This document shows, piece after piece, positions 7,776-15,425 of a stretch of DNA of 17,958 nt. The notes under the pieces were generated by a model that searched no databases, had not been told where the DNA came from, and saw only the letters and a list, made by a program, of their open reading frames with translations. Location of the stretch: NCBI GenBank assembly GCA_031296345.1, contig JARLFW010000099.1, forward strand, positions 1-17,958, written 5' to 3'. The DNA is from Nitrosotalea sp. (GTDB lineage: Archaea; Thermoproteota; Nitrososphaeria; Nitrososphaerales; Nitrosopumilaceae). The translations under genes and the position numbers were made by a program. The stretch's first letter is position 1. The number at the start of each line of letters is the position of its first letter.

Positions 7776-9556
7776 TAAGCATAAAGTGGATTGATCTTTC
7801 TCTGGATTTCAATTATTTCTCGTAGGACTTGAAATTCTTCAGGACTCAGCTTATGAGAGAATGTTTTTAGCAATAATTTTGCTTCTGGAGATGGGGGAAA
7901 AGAATAGAAAACTTCTTCTTCAGATATTTGTCTACCCACTGTTACATTTTGAATTGAAACTGCAACCTCCTGACCTTTTTTTGCAACATCAACACTCTTA
8001 CCGTTGTCTTGTAATTGATGTATAGTACCAACTTTTCTACCAGATGTATTCATAACAGATACTTTTTGTTTTAGAACACCTGCGTCTACTTGTACTCCAA
8101 AAACTGCAGGATTATTTTTTCTGAACACATAGCCTTTAAGAAATGTGAATTTAGAAATTGGTGTAAGTTCTTGAAAGATAGCATTTTCTGCATTTGCAGT
8201 ATCATCTTGAACCCAATTGGTATAGTTATCAATCAGACTATAGATTACTTGATCATGAAAAATCTTGATATGATTAGAGTCTGCTTCGTCTTGTGCGTCT
8301 TGTAAAACTTTGACATTAAATGCTATTACTACACCTAAATGTCTATCATGTTCTTTTACGGCTAGGGCTTCCATTACATCTCGTCTTGTAACTGGTCCTA
8401 TGTCTGCCATCGATATAGTAACATTTTGTTTTTTTAACATTTCAGTCAAGGCCTCAAGAGATCCTATTGTATCACACTTGAGAATTACTCCTTTTGTATC
8501 AGTTTTAATAAATACTGATTTCATCTCAGACTCGATTAATTTTTTAAATTCCTCAATCTTTGATTCATCAGTGGTTGCATATACAGGACTTCCCGGAAGT
8601 ACTCCCTCCAAGTCGGGGGATGCAATTTTTATTCCAGCAGCTGCATTGACTTCATTTACAGGTCTAAATTTATCTCTAGGATCACGCATCTCATCAAGAG
8701 GTTTTGGAAGGAGTATTGCTTTTGGTTTTGTAATTATTACAGAGTCTCTCTTGGCAACCAGTATAGAGTCACCCTTTCTTAGAGTACCATCAATTAAGAT
8801 AATGTTAGCAGTCATCCCAAGACCAATCTCTTCCTTTACCTCAAGAACTATGCCTCTTGTTGGTTTTTCAGTCTGGTCCAATTTTTTTTGCATAAATTGC
8901 TGTGTAAGTCCTACCAATACTGCAAGTAATTCAGGCATGCCTTCCCCACTTCTTGCACTTACTGGAACTATAGCAACTTCTTTTAAGAAATCTTTTACTC
9001 TGTAAAATGCCTCTGAGTTATATCCTAGAACAGATAATGTACCTACTACATTATACAATAACTCATCAAGTGCAGTCTGCACAAATGGATCTTGTTCTTT
9101 AACAGATTGTGTGATAAACTTCGTGGTAGGATTTTTTTTCCACCCAGAAACCATATCCACTTTATTCAAAGCTATTACAAATGGAACTTTTCTACTCTGT
9201 AAGATTTTGAGACTTTCATTAGTTTGTGGTTGAAATCCTCGGTTTACATCCACAACAAGAATTGCAATATCTGCAGCAGAGCCTCCTCGTGCTCTAAGAT
9301 TTGTAAATATTTCATGTCCAGGGGTATCAATAACAAGTAAACCTGGAATTTCTTGATTTGCTCCTCCCATTTTTGCAAAAAGAGGTCCGCAAACTTTCTT
9401 TAATGTTTCTGTAGGAAGAAAACTTGCTCCTATGTGTTGTGTAATTCCTCCAGCTTCTCTTGCTTGTACACCCGTACCTCTTATCTTGTCTAAGAGAGAT
9501 GTTTTACCAGAGTCTACGTGACCTAGAACTGCGACTATAGGCTGTCGTATTTGCAA
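7772..9556 (-). CDS. infB: Translation initiation factor IF-2 / eIF5B (GTPase)
   Basis: This GTPase promotes ribosomal subunit joining at initiation. The 594-residue archaeal-size protein has G1 GHVDSGKTS (12-20), the switch-I region GGITQHIGA (36-44), G3 DTPGHE (77-82) and G4 NKVD (131-134), followed by domain II, the alpha/beta domain III and a C-terminal domain. It lacks the long charged N-terminal extension of eukaryotic eIF5B and contains no intein. The start is TTG at 9556, only 6 nt after the ndk stop, making it the last gene of the L7Ae-S28e-L24e-NDK-IF2 operon. Confidence 0.97.
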   Translation of the reverse strand: MQIRQPIVAVLGHVDSGKTSLLDKIRGTGVQAREAGGITQHIGASFLPTETLKKVCGPLFAKMGGANQEIPGLLVIDTPGHEIFTNLRARGGSAADIAILVVDVNRGFQPQTNESLKILQSRKVPFVIALNKVDMVSGWKKNPTTKFITQSVKEQDPFVQTALDELLYNVVGTLSVLGYNSEAFYRVKDFLKEVAIVPVSARSGEGMPELLAVLVGLTQQFMQKKLDQTEKPTRGIVLEVKEEIGLGMTANIILIDGTLRKGDSILVAKRDSVIITKPKAILLPKPLDEMRDPRDKFRPVNEVNAAAGIKIASPDLEGVLPGSPVYATTDESKIEEFKKLIESEMKSVFIKTDTKGVILKCDTIGSLEALTEMLKKQNVTISMADIGPVTRRDVMEALAVKEHDRHLGVVIAFNVKVLQDAQDEADSNHIKIFHDQVIYSLIDNYTNWVQDDTANAENAIFQELTPISKFTFLKGYVFRKNNPAVFGVQVDAGVLKQKVSVMNTSGRKVGTIHQLQDNGKSVDVAKKGQEVAVSIQNVTVGRQISEEEVFYSFPPSPEAKLLLKTFSHKLSPEEFQVLREIIEIQRKINPLYAY

Positions 9557-9562
9557 CCGCTT

Positions 9563-9964
9563 TCACTTGAATACCACAGCTATTTCTTTTTCAAAACTTT
9601 CTTTAGAATCAGAAGCATGGATTATGTTATCAGATATGCCCAGTCCAAAATCTCCTCTTACTGTTCCTGGTGCGGCATCAAATGACTTGGTTGAACCTAC
9701 CATCATCCTTGTAGTTGCAATTGCATTATTTCCCTCAATTATAGCAGCAACAACACTTCCTGATGTGATAAAAGAGACCAACTCTCCAAAGAATGGTTTT
9801 GTGTTATGAGCAGAATAGAATTCCTCTGCCATTTGCTTTGTGAAAGTAAACATTTTCAATTTTGATATATTAAATCCTTTATGCTCAAATCTAGAAATAA
9901 TATCTCCAACTAATTTTCTTTCTACACCGTCAGGTTTTACTATGAAAAGTGTTTGCTCAGTCAT
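9563..9964 (-). CDS. ndk: Nucleoside diphosphate kinase
   Basis: NDK moves the gamma phosphate from ATP to other (d)NDPs through a phosphohistidine. The 133 residues show the N-terminal TLFIVKPDGV, the nucleotide-binding region around RMMVGSTKSFDAAPGTVRGDF, and the catalytic His116 in IIHASDS. Length is a little below the usual 140-150 but complete, with a short C-terminus. ATG at 9964 lies 1 nt after the L24e stop. Linkage to L24e and IF2 is a common archaeal arrangement and may tie GTP supply to translation. Confidence 0.97.
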   Translation of the reverse strand: MTEQTLFIVKPDGVERKLVGDIISRFEHKGFNISKLKMFTFTKQMAEEFYSAHNTKPFFGELVSFITSGSVVAAIIEGNNAIATTRMMVGSTKSFDAAPGTVRGDFGLGISDNIIHASDSKESFEKEIAVVFK

Positions 9965-9965
9965 T

Positions 9966-10169
9966 TTATTTTTTGACCTTTATTCCGCCCTTGACATATT
10001 TGTTGGTCCACTTTAGTCTTCTTGGATCACGTTTTAAGACTAGCATATTCTTCTTGCATTTTGAAGAACAGAACCAAAATACGGAACCGTCATTTTTTAC
10101 AAGCATGGTACCGGAACCCTTTGCTACTGGTCTATTACAAAAACTGCAAGGCTTAACAAGAACACTCAT
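9966..10169 (-). CDS. rpl24e: Large-subunit ribosomal protein L24e
   Basis: This 67-residue zinc ribosomal protein of the large subunit lies near the factor-binding face. The zinc ligands are C8, C11, C34 and C38 (CSFC and CSSKC), with the family phrase GSGTMLVKNDGSVFWFC between them and a basic C-terminus. Length is standard. It starts with ATG, 6 nt after the S28e stop. Confidence 0.96.
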   Translation of the reverse strand: MSVLVKPCSFCNRPVAKGSGTMLVKNDGSVFWFCSSKCKKNMLVLKRDPRRLKWTNKYVKGGIKVKK

Positions 10170-10175
10170 TTTTTA

Positions 10176-10382
10176 TCACTTGATTTTTCTCGCTTCTCGT
10201 TCTGTCTCTCTTAATATGAGAATGTCTGCCATTCTGACAGAACCTTTTACGTTTCTTGTTAGAATTCTTCCTCTATCTTTACCATCTAGTATTTTTACTC
10301 TTACTTGAATAACTTCTCCAGCAATTCCGGTTCTTCCCACTATTTGTATAACTTCAGCGGAGGTTGGAACTTCAGTACTCAT
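10176..10382 (-). CDS. rps28e: Small-subunit ribosomal protein S28e
   Basis: This 68-residue OB-fold protein of the small subunit is specific to archaea and eukaryotes. It is recognised by [24 protein letters not shown] and the C-terminal [30 protein letters not shown]. Its ATG overlaps the L7Ae stop by 4 bp (ATGA), so the two are probably translationally coupled. Confidence 0.97.
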   Translation of the reverse strand: MSTEVPTSAEVIQIVGRTGIAGEVIQVRVKILDGKDRGRILTRNVKGSVRMADILILRETEREARKIK

Positions 10383-10774
10383 TTGCTAGCTTGACCACCT
10401 TTTATCTGCGACAATGATGCCACAATTTGGTCTACTATATGTTGAGCATCTCCCGAATCTAATATCGCAGCAGCGGCAGAGGTAACATCAATTCCCAAAG
10501 ACTTTCCGAGTTCCTGTCTACTTGGAACAAAGCCATATGGAATTCCGTGTTCCTCACACAGTATAGGAAGGTGAGCAACTACCTCTGGTGGTTCTACATC
10601 TTCTGCAATAATCACCAGTTTACTTATTCCTCTTTCGATTGCTTTTGTAACTTCGTTGGTACCTTTCTTTACTTTACCACTTTGTTGTGCAACTCTTATA
10701 GCTTCATAGATTGGGCTAACCAAGTCAGTGGGCACCTGAAACTTTACGTAATAAGCCTTAGCCAGATGTATCAC
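10379..10774 (-). CDS. rpl7ae: Ribosomal protein L7Ae (kink-turn RNA-binding protein)
   Basis: L7Ae binds kink-turns in 23S rRNA, and in archaea also in C/D and H/ACA guide RNPs and RNase P. The 131 residues contain the RNA-contact motif [14 protein letters not shown] (36-49) and the loop [16 protein letters not shown] (55-70). The start is GTG at 10774; the only upstream in-frame codons reach a TGA three codons earlier, so GTG is forced. A TATA-like ttttaaaa lies at 10815-10822, implying a leader of nearly 20 nt, unlike many neighbours here. It heads the L7Ae-S28e-L24e-NDK-IF2 operon. Confidence 0.96.
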   Translation of the reverse strand: MIHLAKAYYVKFQVPTDLVSPIYEAIRVAQQSGKVKKGTNEVTKAIERGISKLVIIAEDVEPPEVVAHLPILCEEHGIPYGFVPSRQELGKSLGIDVTSAAAAILDSGDAQHIVDQIVASLSQIKGGQASK

Positions 10775-10814
10775 CCATTGGGATCATTTCCATTCTTAAC
10801 GTCTTTTCAATTGG

Positions 10815-10822
10815 TTTTAAAA
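10815..10822 (-). promoter_or_regulatory. Probable TATA box of the ribosomal/IF2 operon
   Basis: The palindromic ttttaaaa lies 41-48 nt upstream of the rpl7ae GTG, partly within the intergenic space after the glmM-like gene. If used, transcription would start about 18 nt before the GTG. L7Ae operons in some archaea are sensitive to L7Ae binding their own leader; I see no clear kink-turn here. Confidence 0.45.
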
Positions 10823-10825
10823 GTG

Positions 10826-12172
10826 TTATCTGTCAGCTGCAGTCTTTACTTTTTGCAGGTATTTTGCAAAAATATCATCTAATCTAGATTGGGAGGAAGA
10901 TTCTGCATAGATTCTAGCTATCGGTTCAGTACCACTCAATCTTACCATAACCCAGCTTGACCCGTCTAGAAATAATTTGATTCCATCAGTAAGATCTTTT
11001 TTGTAAGGTTCTGCTTTTAGAATTCCAAGTATTTTTTTAAAATCATCTTTTGAACATTCTATTTTTCCTTTCGTTGTAAATGATGGAGGAAGTGCATCCA
11101 TTTCTTGGGACAAAGAGTTTGTGCTATTTGCCAGAAGATCAATCAATATGGCCATAGTCATAGAACCATCTCTTACTTGATTATGTGTACCATACATGAA
11201 GCCACCATTTTCTTCAAAACCAATTAGTGCATTTTCTTGAATCATCTTACGTGAAACTTCAACGCTGCCAACTTTAGTTCGTAATACTTTAGAACCTGAA
11301 TTTGATGCTATTTTTTCTATTACATATGTAGAATTAACTGAAGTTATTATCTTAGACTGTGGATATTTTTCTAGAAGATATTTGGATAAAAGCAATGCAG
11401 ATCTATCACCTGTGAGAATTTTTCCTTTCTCATCACAAAAAATACTTCTATCCCCATCCCCATCAAATGCTATTCCAAAATTAGCTTTTGATTTATTCAC
11501 CATACTTGAGAGTTTATCTAGATTTTGAGGTGTAGGCTCTGATCCTCTTCCTGGAAAAGTTCCATCTATTTTTTCATTAATTAAAACTACCTCGCATCCT
11601 AGATCTCTACATAGAACAGGAGCAGCTACTGCTTGTGTACCATTACCAAGATCTAGTACCACTTTGAGATTTCTTGATTTAATTTTTTTTACATTAACTT
11701 GTTTCTTAATTCCAGAAATATACGCGCCTATAGTTTTTGACTCGTTTTTTATTGAACCGAATTTATTTGAAATTTTCCATTTTTTCTTGAAATAAAATTC
11801 CTCTACCTTGAGTTCATCTTCTCTTGAGATCTCAATTCCATCTCTTGCAGTTACCTTTATTCCATTATATTGTGGAGGATTGTGTGATGCAGTTATCATG
11901 ATTCCTCCATTGTAACCAAGTTGTTTTGTAGCAAACTGCAAACAAGGTGTAGGAACTAAACCACAAACTGCAGAATCAAGACCAGTTGAGCTTAGTGCAG
12001 CTGTTACTATTTTTGATATAATGATACTAGATTCTCGTCCATCATAACCTACTAAAATCGGTCCTTTTTTGAAAAGAGTTGCAATGGATAGAGTAATTTC
12101 GGAGATAAACTCAAGGGTAAGACCTTCTCCAAATACCCCTCTTATACCATTAGTTCCAAATAATTTTGCCAT
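10826..12172 (-). CDS. glmM: Phosphoglucosamine mutase / phosphomannomutase family enzyme
   Basis: This alpha-D-phosphohexomutase interconverts 6-phospho and 1-phospho sugars and probably feeds UDP-GlcNAc and N-glycan or S-layer glycan precursors. From ATG 12172 (448 residues) the protein shows KLFGTNGIRG (3-12), the phosphoserine loop TASHNPP with S96, the metal loop DGDGD (237-241), the sugar-specificity loop FEENGG (319-324) and the phosphate-binding RLSGTEP (411-417). The EENGG loop resembles archaeal GlmM/ManB-type enzymes rather than bacterial GlmM, so sugar preference is uncertain. In-frame starts at ATG 12181 or TTG 12187 would add 3 or 5 residues; family N-termini favour 12172. It shares a short divergent promoter region with tRNA-Leu. 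Confidence 0.9.
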   Translation of the reverse strand: MAKLFGTNGIRGVFGEGLTLEFISEITLSIATLFKKGPILVGYDGRESSIIISKIVTAALSSTGLDSAVCGLVPTPCLQFATKQLGYNGGIMITASHNPPQYNGIKVTARDGIEISREDELKVEEFYFKKKWKISNKFGSIKNESKTIGAYISGIKKQVNVKKIKSRNLKVVLDLGNGTQAVAAPVLCRDLGCEVVLINEKIDGTFPGRGSEPTPQNLDKLSSMVNKSKANFGIAFDGDGDRSIFCDEKGKILTGDRSALLLSKYLLEKYPQSKIITSVNSTYVIEKIASNSGSKVLRTKVGSVEVSRKMIQENALIGFEENGGFMYGTHNQVRDGSMTMAILIDLLANSTNSLSQEMDALPPSFTTKGKIECSKDDFKKILGILKAEPYKKDLTDGIKLFLDGSSWVMVRLSGTEPIARIYAESSSQSRLDDIFAKYLQKVKTAADR

Positions 12173-12219
12173 ACAGACCATCAACAATAGATAAATTTGT
12201 CTTAAAAGTCATGGTGCAT

Positions 12220-12304
12220 GCGGGAGTTGCCAAGCCTGGTCAAAGGCGCAGGGCTTAGGACCCTGTCTTTCAGGAGTTCGTGGGTTCGAATCCCACCTCC
12301 CGCA
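12220..12304 (+). tRNA. tRNA-Leu (anticodon UAG)
   Basis: This is a class II tRNA of 85 nt. The acceptor stem GCGGGAG/CTCCCGC is fully paired with discriminator A. The anticodon stem CAGGG/CCCTG encloses CTTAGGA, giving anticodon TAG (UAG in the RNA). The variable arm is long (tctttcaggagt region), and the T arm is GTGGG-TTCGAAT-CCCAC. The A discriminator and long arm agree with Leu. CCA is not encoded and there is no intron. A TATA-like ataaattt at 12191-12198 lies about 26 nt upstream. Confidence 0.96.
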
Positions 12305-12305
12305 C

Positions 12306-12494
12306 TTAATGAATTATACAAAGTTGCATTTCTTTGTGATTGCTAAAATGAACGCTGCAAAAGTTATTTGAGCATTCATAACAGTGCCAATCACCAATTG
12401 TTGAACACACTTTACAAATTTTTATAGGATTGTTATGATCATAACTATTTCCCCTATTATGTGACCTGTGAGAACTTTTTTGTTTATCTACCAT
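12306..12494 (-). CDS. Tiny B-box-like zinc-binding protein
   Basis: This is a 62-residue protein with a polar, His- and Ser-rich N-terminal third and a compact Cys/His domain from residue 27 to the end. The pattern is C27-x2-C30-x7-C38-x2-C41-x4-C46-x2-H49-x3-H53-x8-H62, eight potential ligands that match the spacing of the two-zinc B-box finger; H62 is the last residue. B-boxes usually mediate protein contacts in much larger proteins, so the role here is unknown. ATG at 12494 has an AT-rich TATA candidate (aaatttaaaaa, 12517-12527) at about the leaderless distance. Its stop lies 1 nt from the 3' end of the convergent tRNA-Leu. It is probably real because of the ligand spacing and promoter, but no function can be assigned. 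Confidence 0.75.
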   Translation of the reverse strand: MVDKQKSSHRSHNRGNSYDHNNPIKICKVCSTIGDWHCYECSNNFCSVHFSNHKEMQLCIIH

Positions 12495-12516
12495 TATGTT
12501 TCCTCATTTGAATCAA

Positions 12517-12527
12517 AATTTAAAAAA
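12517..12527 (-). promoter_or_regulatory. Probable TATA box of the B-box-like gene
   Basis: The AT-only stretch aaatttaaaaa (plus-strand reading) is centred about 28 nt upstream of the ATG at 12494, the distance expected for a leaderless archaeal promoter. The 159-nt space up to the divergent purU-like gene holds this element and a plus-strand tatttaag at 12614-12621; I see no further gene or RNA in it. Confidence 0.5.
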
Positions 12528-12653
12528 CTACTATCTCTCATTCAACAACACATTACAGATTTAGGATATCTGGTTTGACTAGCATTCTTACAATAGGTCA
12601 TATTTCAAAAGGCTATTTAAGTATTAATAACTGCAGTATGTCTAACAATTAGA

Positions 12654-13511
12654 ATGAACAAAACAGTTGTAGAACTTGTTGTAGTTGGAAAAGACCACGA
12701 AGGTGTAGTAGCAGGTTTTACTAATTTTATTTTTCAAAATAATGGTAACATAGAGAAGATTAACCAAAATGTCGTCAAGGGACTTTTTGGAATGTATTTG
12801 GAAGCATCTTTTGTAAAAAAGATAGACATTGCAAAATTCAATAAAGAAGCAGAGAACTTGGCAAAAAAACTCAAGATGGAAGTTAATATCCATTATGAAG
12901 TATCAAAAAGAAAAAGAGTAGCAGTATTTGTAACAAAAGAACCTCATTGTCTAGAAGCTATTCTTGATGCAAGAAAAAAAGGTAAAATTAGAGGAGAAAT
13001 TGTAGTGTTAATAGGTACAGAAAATACTTTAGCATCCCTAGCAAAGAAGGTAAAGATTCCATTTGTCATGATAGATGAAAAAGATCAGCTAGGGTCAGAA
13101 GAAAGAATAATTTCTACCATAAAAAAATTTGATGTTGATCTAATAGTACTTGCAAGATACATGCGAATACTTTCGCCTAACTTTGTATGGAGATATCCTA
13201 ATAGAATTATTAACATACATCCATCACTTTTGCCGGCATTTCCAGGTGCATTTGCTTATGTTCAGGCTTATGAACGCGGTGCAAAGATTGTTGGATGTAC
13301 TGCACACTATGTAACTGAAGATCTAGATCAAGGCCCCATAATTTTTCAAGATGCTTTTGCAATAGATGAAAATGAAACTTTAGAATCCTTGAAAAAGAAA
13401 GGCCAAAAGTTAGAAGCTACAACATTGTTAGAAGCTGTAAAAATGCATCTAGATGGAAGATTAGAAGTATATTGGGGCAAGGTACATGTCAAACCCAAGA
13501 GATCTAGATGA
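12654..13511 (+). CDS. purU: Formyltetrahydrofolate deformylase-like protein (ACT + formyltransferase fold)
   Basis: PurU hydrolyses 10-formyl-tetrahydrofolate to tetrahydrofolate and formate. The 285 residues have an N-terminal ACT-type domain (about 1-80) and a C-terminal formyltransferase/hydrolase domain (about 86-275). The catalytic triad is N187 and H189 in NIHPSLLP, and D225 in EDLDQGPII. The two-domain layout, AHYVTEDLDQGPII and YERGAKIVG are PurU-like. However, IHPSLLP is the wording of PurN glycinamide ribonucleotide transformylases, where PurU usually has IHHSFLP. The product could therefore be a formate-releasing hydrolase or a transformylase with an ACT domain. Its last 4 bp overlap the start of the next gene. 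A TATA-like tatttaagtattaata lies at 12614-12629. Confidence 0.83.
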   Translation: MNKTVVELVVVGKDHEGVVAGFTNFIFQNNGNIEKINQNVVKGLFGMYLEASFVKKIDIAKFNKEAENLAKKLKMEVNIHYEVSKRKRVAVFVTKEPHCLEAILDARKKGKIRGEIVVLIGTENTLASLAKKVKIPFVMIDEKDQLGSEERIISTIKKFDVDLIVLARYMRILSPNFVWRYPNRIINIHPSLLPAFPGAFAYVQAYERGAKIVGCTAHYVTEDLDQGPIIFQDAFAIDENETLESLKKKGQKLEATTLLEAVKMHLDGRLEVYWGKVHVKPKRSR

Positions 13512-14221
13512 TAGCAAGAGACCTTACAAATACCGATATTCTCAAACTGACAAAGAGGAAAACAGTTGCTTTAATTCCAGTTGGATCAATTGAACAGCAC
13601 GGTCCTCATCTTCCCGTATCTACTGACTCGGATATAGTCTCACATATTGCAAAACAGGTCTCGGATAAAAACGGGTTTTTGCTATTACCTACTCTTCAAT
13701 ACGGAGTATCTTTTGAGCATCACCCATTTTTTAATATGAGTTTATCAAAGTCTACATTGCAAAAGATTTTGATTGAATTATGCACATCATTATCAAAAAA
13801 TCATATCAATACGGTCATTATTCTTAATGGGCATCATGGAAATCAGAATGCATTGAAAAAATTGCAAAAAAAAGTCTTCAAGAAAACAGGTGTCAAACAG
13901 CACATTTTTGTCTACTCATATTGGCATTTTATGAAAAGGAAATTTGATCATGCTGGATTTGTTGAAACATCAATAATGTTGGCAATTTCAGATAAAGTAC
14001 TCATGAATAAAGCCAAAAAGGGACTGATTCCTGACAATTTGTCAAAGAAGAAACTTAATTTACTGAACAAAAGAGCAAACAAGTCGTTTATTTCAGTAAC
14101 AAAAAATGGAGTTTGGGGAGATCCTACCAAAGCTACTGCAAAAGATGGAAAAATCATTTTAGGTGAAATAATAGCAAATATTGTAAAAAAGAGTCAAACT
14201 TGCCTTACTGGAACAGGTTGA
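13508..14221 (+). CDS. Creatininase-family amidohydrolase, possibly ArfB-like formamide hydrolase
   Basis: The 237-residue protein carries the creatininase-family metal motifs: PVGSIEQHGPHLPVSTD (E29, H31, D40), NGHHGN (107-112) and HAGFVETS (148-155, E153). In archaea a known member, ArfB, removes formate from the formylaminopyrimidine intermediate made by the archaeal GTP cyclohydrolase III in riboflavin and F420 synthesis. ArfB is a good candidate because thaumarchaea make F420, but creatininase-like enzymes also act on other amides and this sequence alone does not decide. Its ATG overlaps the stop of the PurU-like gene (ATGA), so the two are translated together. No other flavin or F420 gene is nearby. 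The family is sure, the substrate is not. Confidence 0.85.
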   Translation: MIARDLTNTDILKLTKRKTVALIPVGSIEQHGPHLPVSTDSDIVSHIAKQVSDKNGFLLLPTLQYGVSFEHHPFFNMSLSKSTLQKILIELCTSLSKNHINTVIILNGHHGNQNALKKLQKKVFKKTGVKQHIFVYSYWHFMKRKFDHAGFVETSIMLAISDKVLMNKAKKGLIPDNLSKKKLNLLNKRANKSFISVTKNGVWGDPTKATAKDGKIILGEIIANIVKKSQTCLTGTG

Positions 14222-14239
14222 AGATTACACCAATGAAAT

Positions 14240-14250
14240 TTTAATATATA
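14240..14250 (+). promoter_or_regulatory. TATA box of the Lsm-L37e operon
   Basis: The clear element tttaatatata, with purine-rich gaaat just before it, lies 32-42 nt upstream of the Lsm ATG at 14282. It predicts a transcription start near 14270 and a short leader of about 12 nt. It is one of the strongest TATA matches in the window. Confidence 0.65.
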
Positions 14251-14281
14251 CCCTCCATAGAGTGTGTAATAAGTGAAATAG

Positions 14282-14512
14282 ATGTCAGTAGATATGGCAG
14301 TAAAAGTACTTGATGAAAGCCTAAACAAGGTTGTTCTTATCAAGCTGAAAGGCGGTAAAGTGATAAGAGGTAATCTTCATGGTTTTGACCAACACATGAA
14401 CCTGCTACTCGAATCTTCAGAAGAGATCCCTTCAGAAGGAGAGACAAAGAGTCTTGGAACCATAGTTGTCAGAGGAGACAACGTAGTTATCATATCTCCT
14501 CCGCCAAAGTGA
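14282..14512 (+). CDS. Sm-like (Lsm) RNA-binding protein
   Basis: Archaeal Lsm proteins form rings that bind U-rich RNA and are tied to RNA processing and tRNA maturation. The 76 residues contain the Sm1 motif ([17 protein letters not shown], about 28-44) and the Sm2 motif ([11 protein letters not shown], about 61-71). Length is standard. ATG 14282 is the first start; ATG 14294 is possible. It is followed after 7 nt by L37e, a widely conserved archaeal pair. Confidence 0.95.
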   Translation: MSVDMAVKVLDESLNKVVLIKLKGGKVIRGNLHGFDQHMNLLLESSEEIPSEGETKSLGTIVVRGDNVVIISPPPK

Positions 14513-14519
14513 GTGCATT

Positions 14520-14687
14520 ATGACTAAGGGTACTACCTCAATGGGAGGCTTCACACGAAAGCACGTCCATATTAGATGTAGAAGATGTGGAAAGAATTCT
14601 TATCATGTAAGACACAAAAGATGTGGAAGTTGTGGTTATCCAGAGGCTAAGATAAGAAAATACAACTGGATCAAATGGTATACGTAA
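14520..14687 (+). CDS. rpl37e: Large-subunit ribosomal protein L37e
   Basis: This is a 55-residue basic zinc protein of the large subunit. It starts [10 protein letters not shown] and carries the zinc ligands C20, C23, C35 and C38 (CRRCG and CGSCG), ending in [12 protein letters not shown], all typical of the family. ATG at 14520 is 7 nt after the Lsm stop, and its TAA is immediately followed by the ATG of the next gene, so it sits in one transcription unit with its neighbours. Confidence 0.97.
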   Translation: MTKGTTSMGGFTRKHVHIRCRRCGKNSYHVRHKRCGSCGYPEAKIRKYNWIKWYT

Positions 14688-15407
14688 ATGGAAGAAATAG
14701 TGCTAATTTTTAGCTCTGTTGCCGGTGTCTGCACCGCAGTAGCACTTGACAAGGTTCCAAAAATAAAACGCACTAAACAAACTCCTACTATCAATTCTGC
14801 CATTACAAATCAATTACATTCACTTAGAATGGAAAAAGAAATACTATCAAAAACTATTGCAAGACTTCATCAACAAGAATCACAAGTCTCAATGATTCAG
14901 AAAGACAAGCTCTTACTTCGATATCAACATCAGCTTGGAACTGTTATTTCCAAGATTGAAAAACTCGAATTAGCAAGCAAGTATCCCGATCTTGGTCCAG
15001 TTGGAGATAGTTTGATATCATTAATGGATAACAGACTTTCACAATTAGATCAGAGACTACATGAAATTTCTGCAAAGATTACAATCAATACAATTCCTCA
15101 AACAAAACAAGTAGAAAAACCAATTGAAGTATCAGAGAAAATTCAAACCAAGAAGATTGAACCAAAAGTAGAAAGTCAAAGAGAAAACATTCAAGTCCAA
15201 AAACAAAAAGTAGAGATTCAAAATGAAATAGAAACTCAAACAATGATATCAGAGATTCAAAGTGAGAAAACACAGGAATGGTTACCTCCTATGGAAATTC
15301 CAGTTTATGAAAAACATAGAATGGTTGAGCTTAGTACTTTAACAGAGATAACAAATCGGGTTCCACAATTCCCTGCAGAACTCATCAGACCTGTTACTCA
15401 GATCTAA
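14688..15407 (+). CDS. Membrane-anchored coiled-coil protein, cut by an in-frame TAA
   Basis: I recognise no family. The 239 residues begin with a hydrophobic segment (3-20, IVLIFSSVAGVCTAVAL) followed by a basic stretch (KVPKIKR). By the positive-inside rule the remainder should face the cytoplasm. Residues about 40-95 and 108-130 look like coiled coil (regular Leu/Ile spacing), then a low-complexity Glu/Lys/Gln/Ile-rich part runs to the end. The reading frame does not finish naturally: TAA at 15405-15407 is followed in the same frame by 267 more nt of the same Pro/Glu/Gln-rich style, ending at 15674. One C-to-T change (CAA to TAA) would explain the stop. It is therefore perhaps the front part of a 328-residue protein. 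The start abuts the L37e stop. Confidence 0.75.
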   Translation: MEEIVLIFSSVAGVCTAVALDKVPKIKRTKQTPTINSAITNQLHSLRMEKEILSKTIARLHQQESQVSMIQKDKLLLRYQHQLGTVISKIEKLELASKYPDLGPVGDSLISLMDNRLSQLDQRLHEISAKITINTIPQTKQVEKPIEVSEKIQTKKIEPKVESQRENIQVQKQKVEIQNEIETQTMISEIQSEKTQEWLPPMEIPVYEKHRMVELSTLTEITNRVPQFPAELIRPVTQI

Positions 15408-15425
15408 CCACAAATTCCAGAGAAA

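Noticed and set aside
7772..9556. Possible intein in IF2, RFC or MCM (common archaeal hosts)
   Set aside because: The P-loop and switch motifs are continuous and protein lengths are normal for the visible parts.
10826..12187. TTG 12187 as start of the phosphohexomutase gene
   Set aside because: Family proteins start near the KLFGTNGIRG motif; ATG 12172 gives this without the extra MLMVC, though ATG 12181 remains possible.
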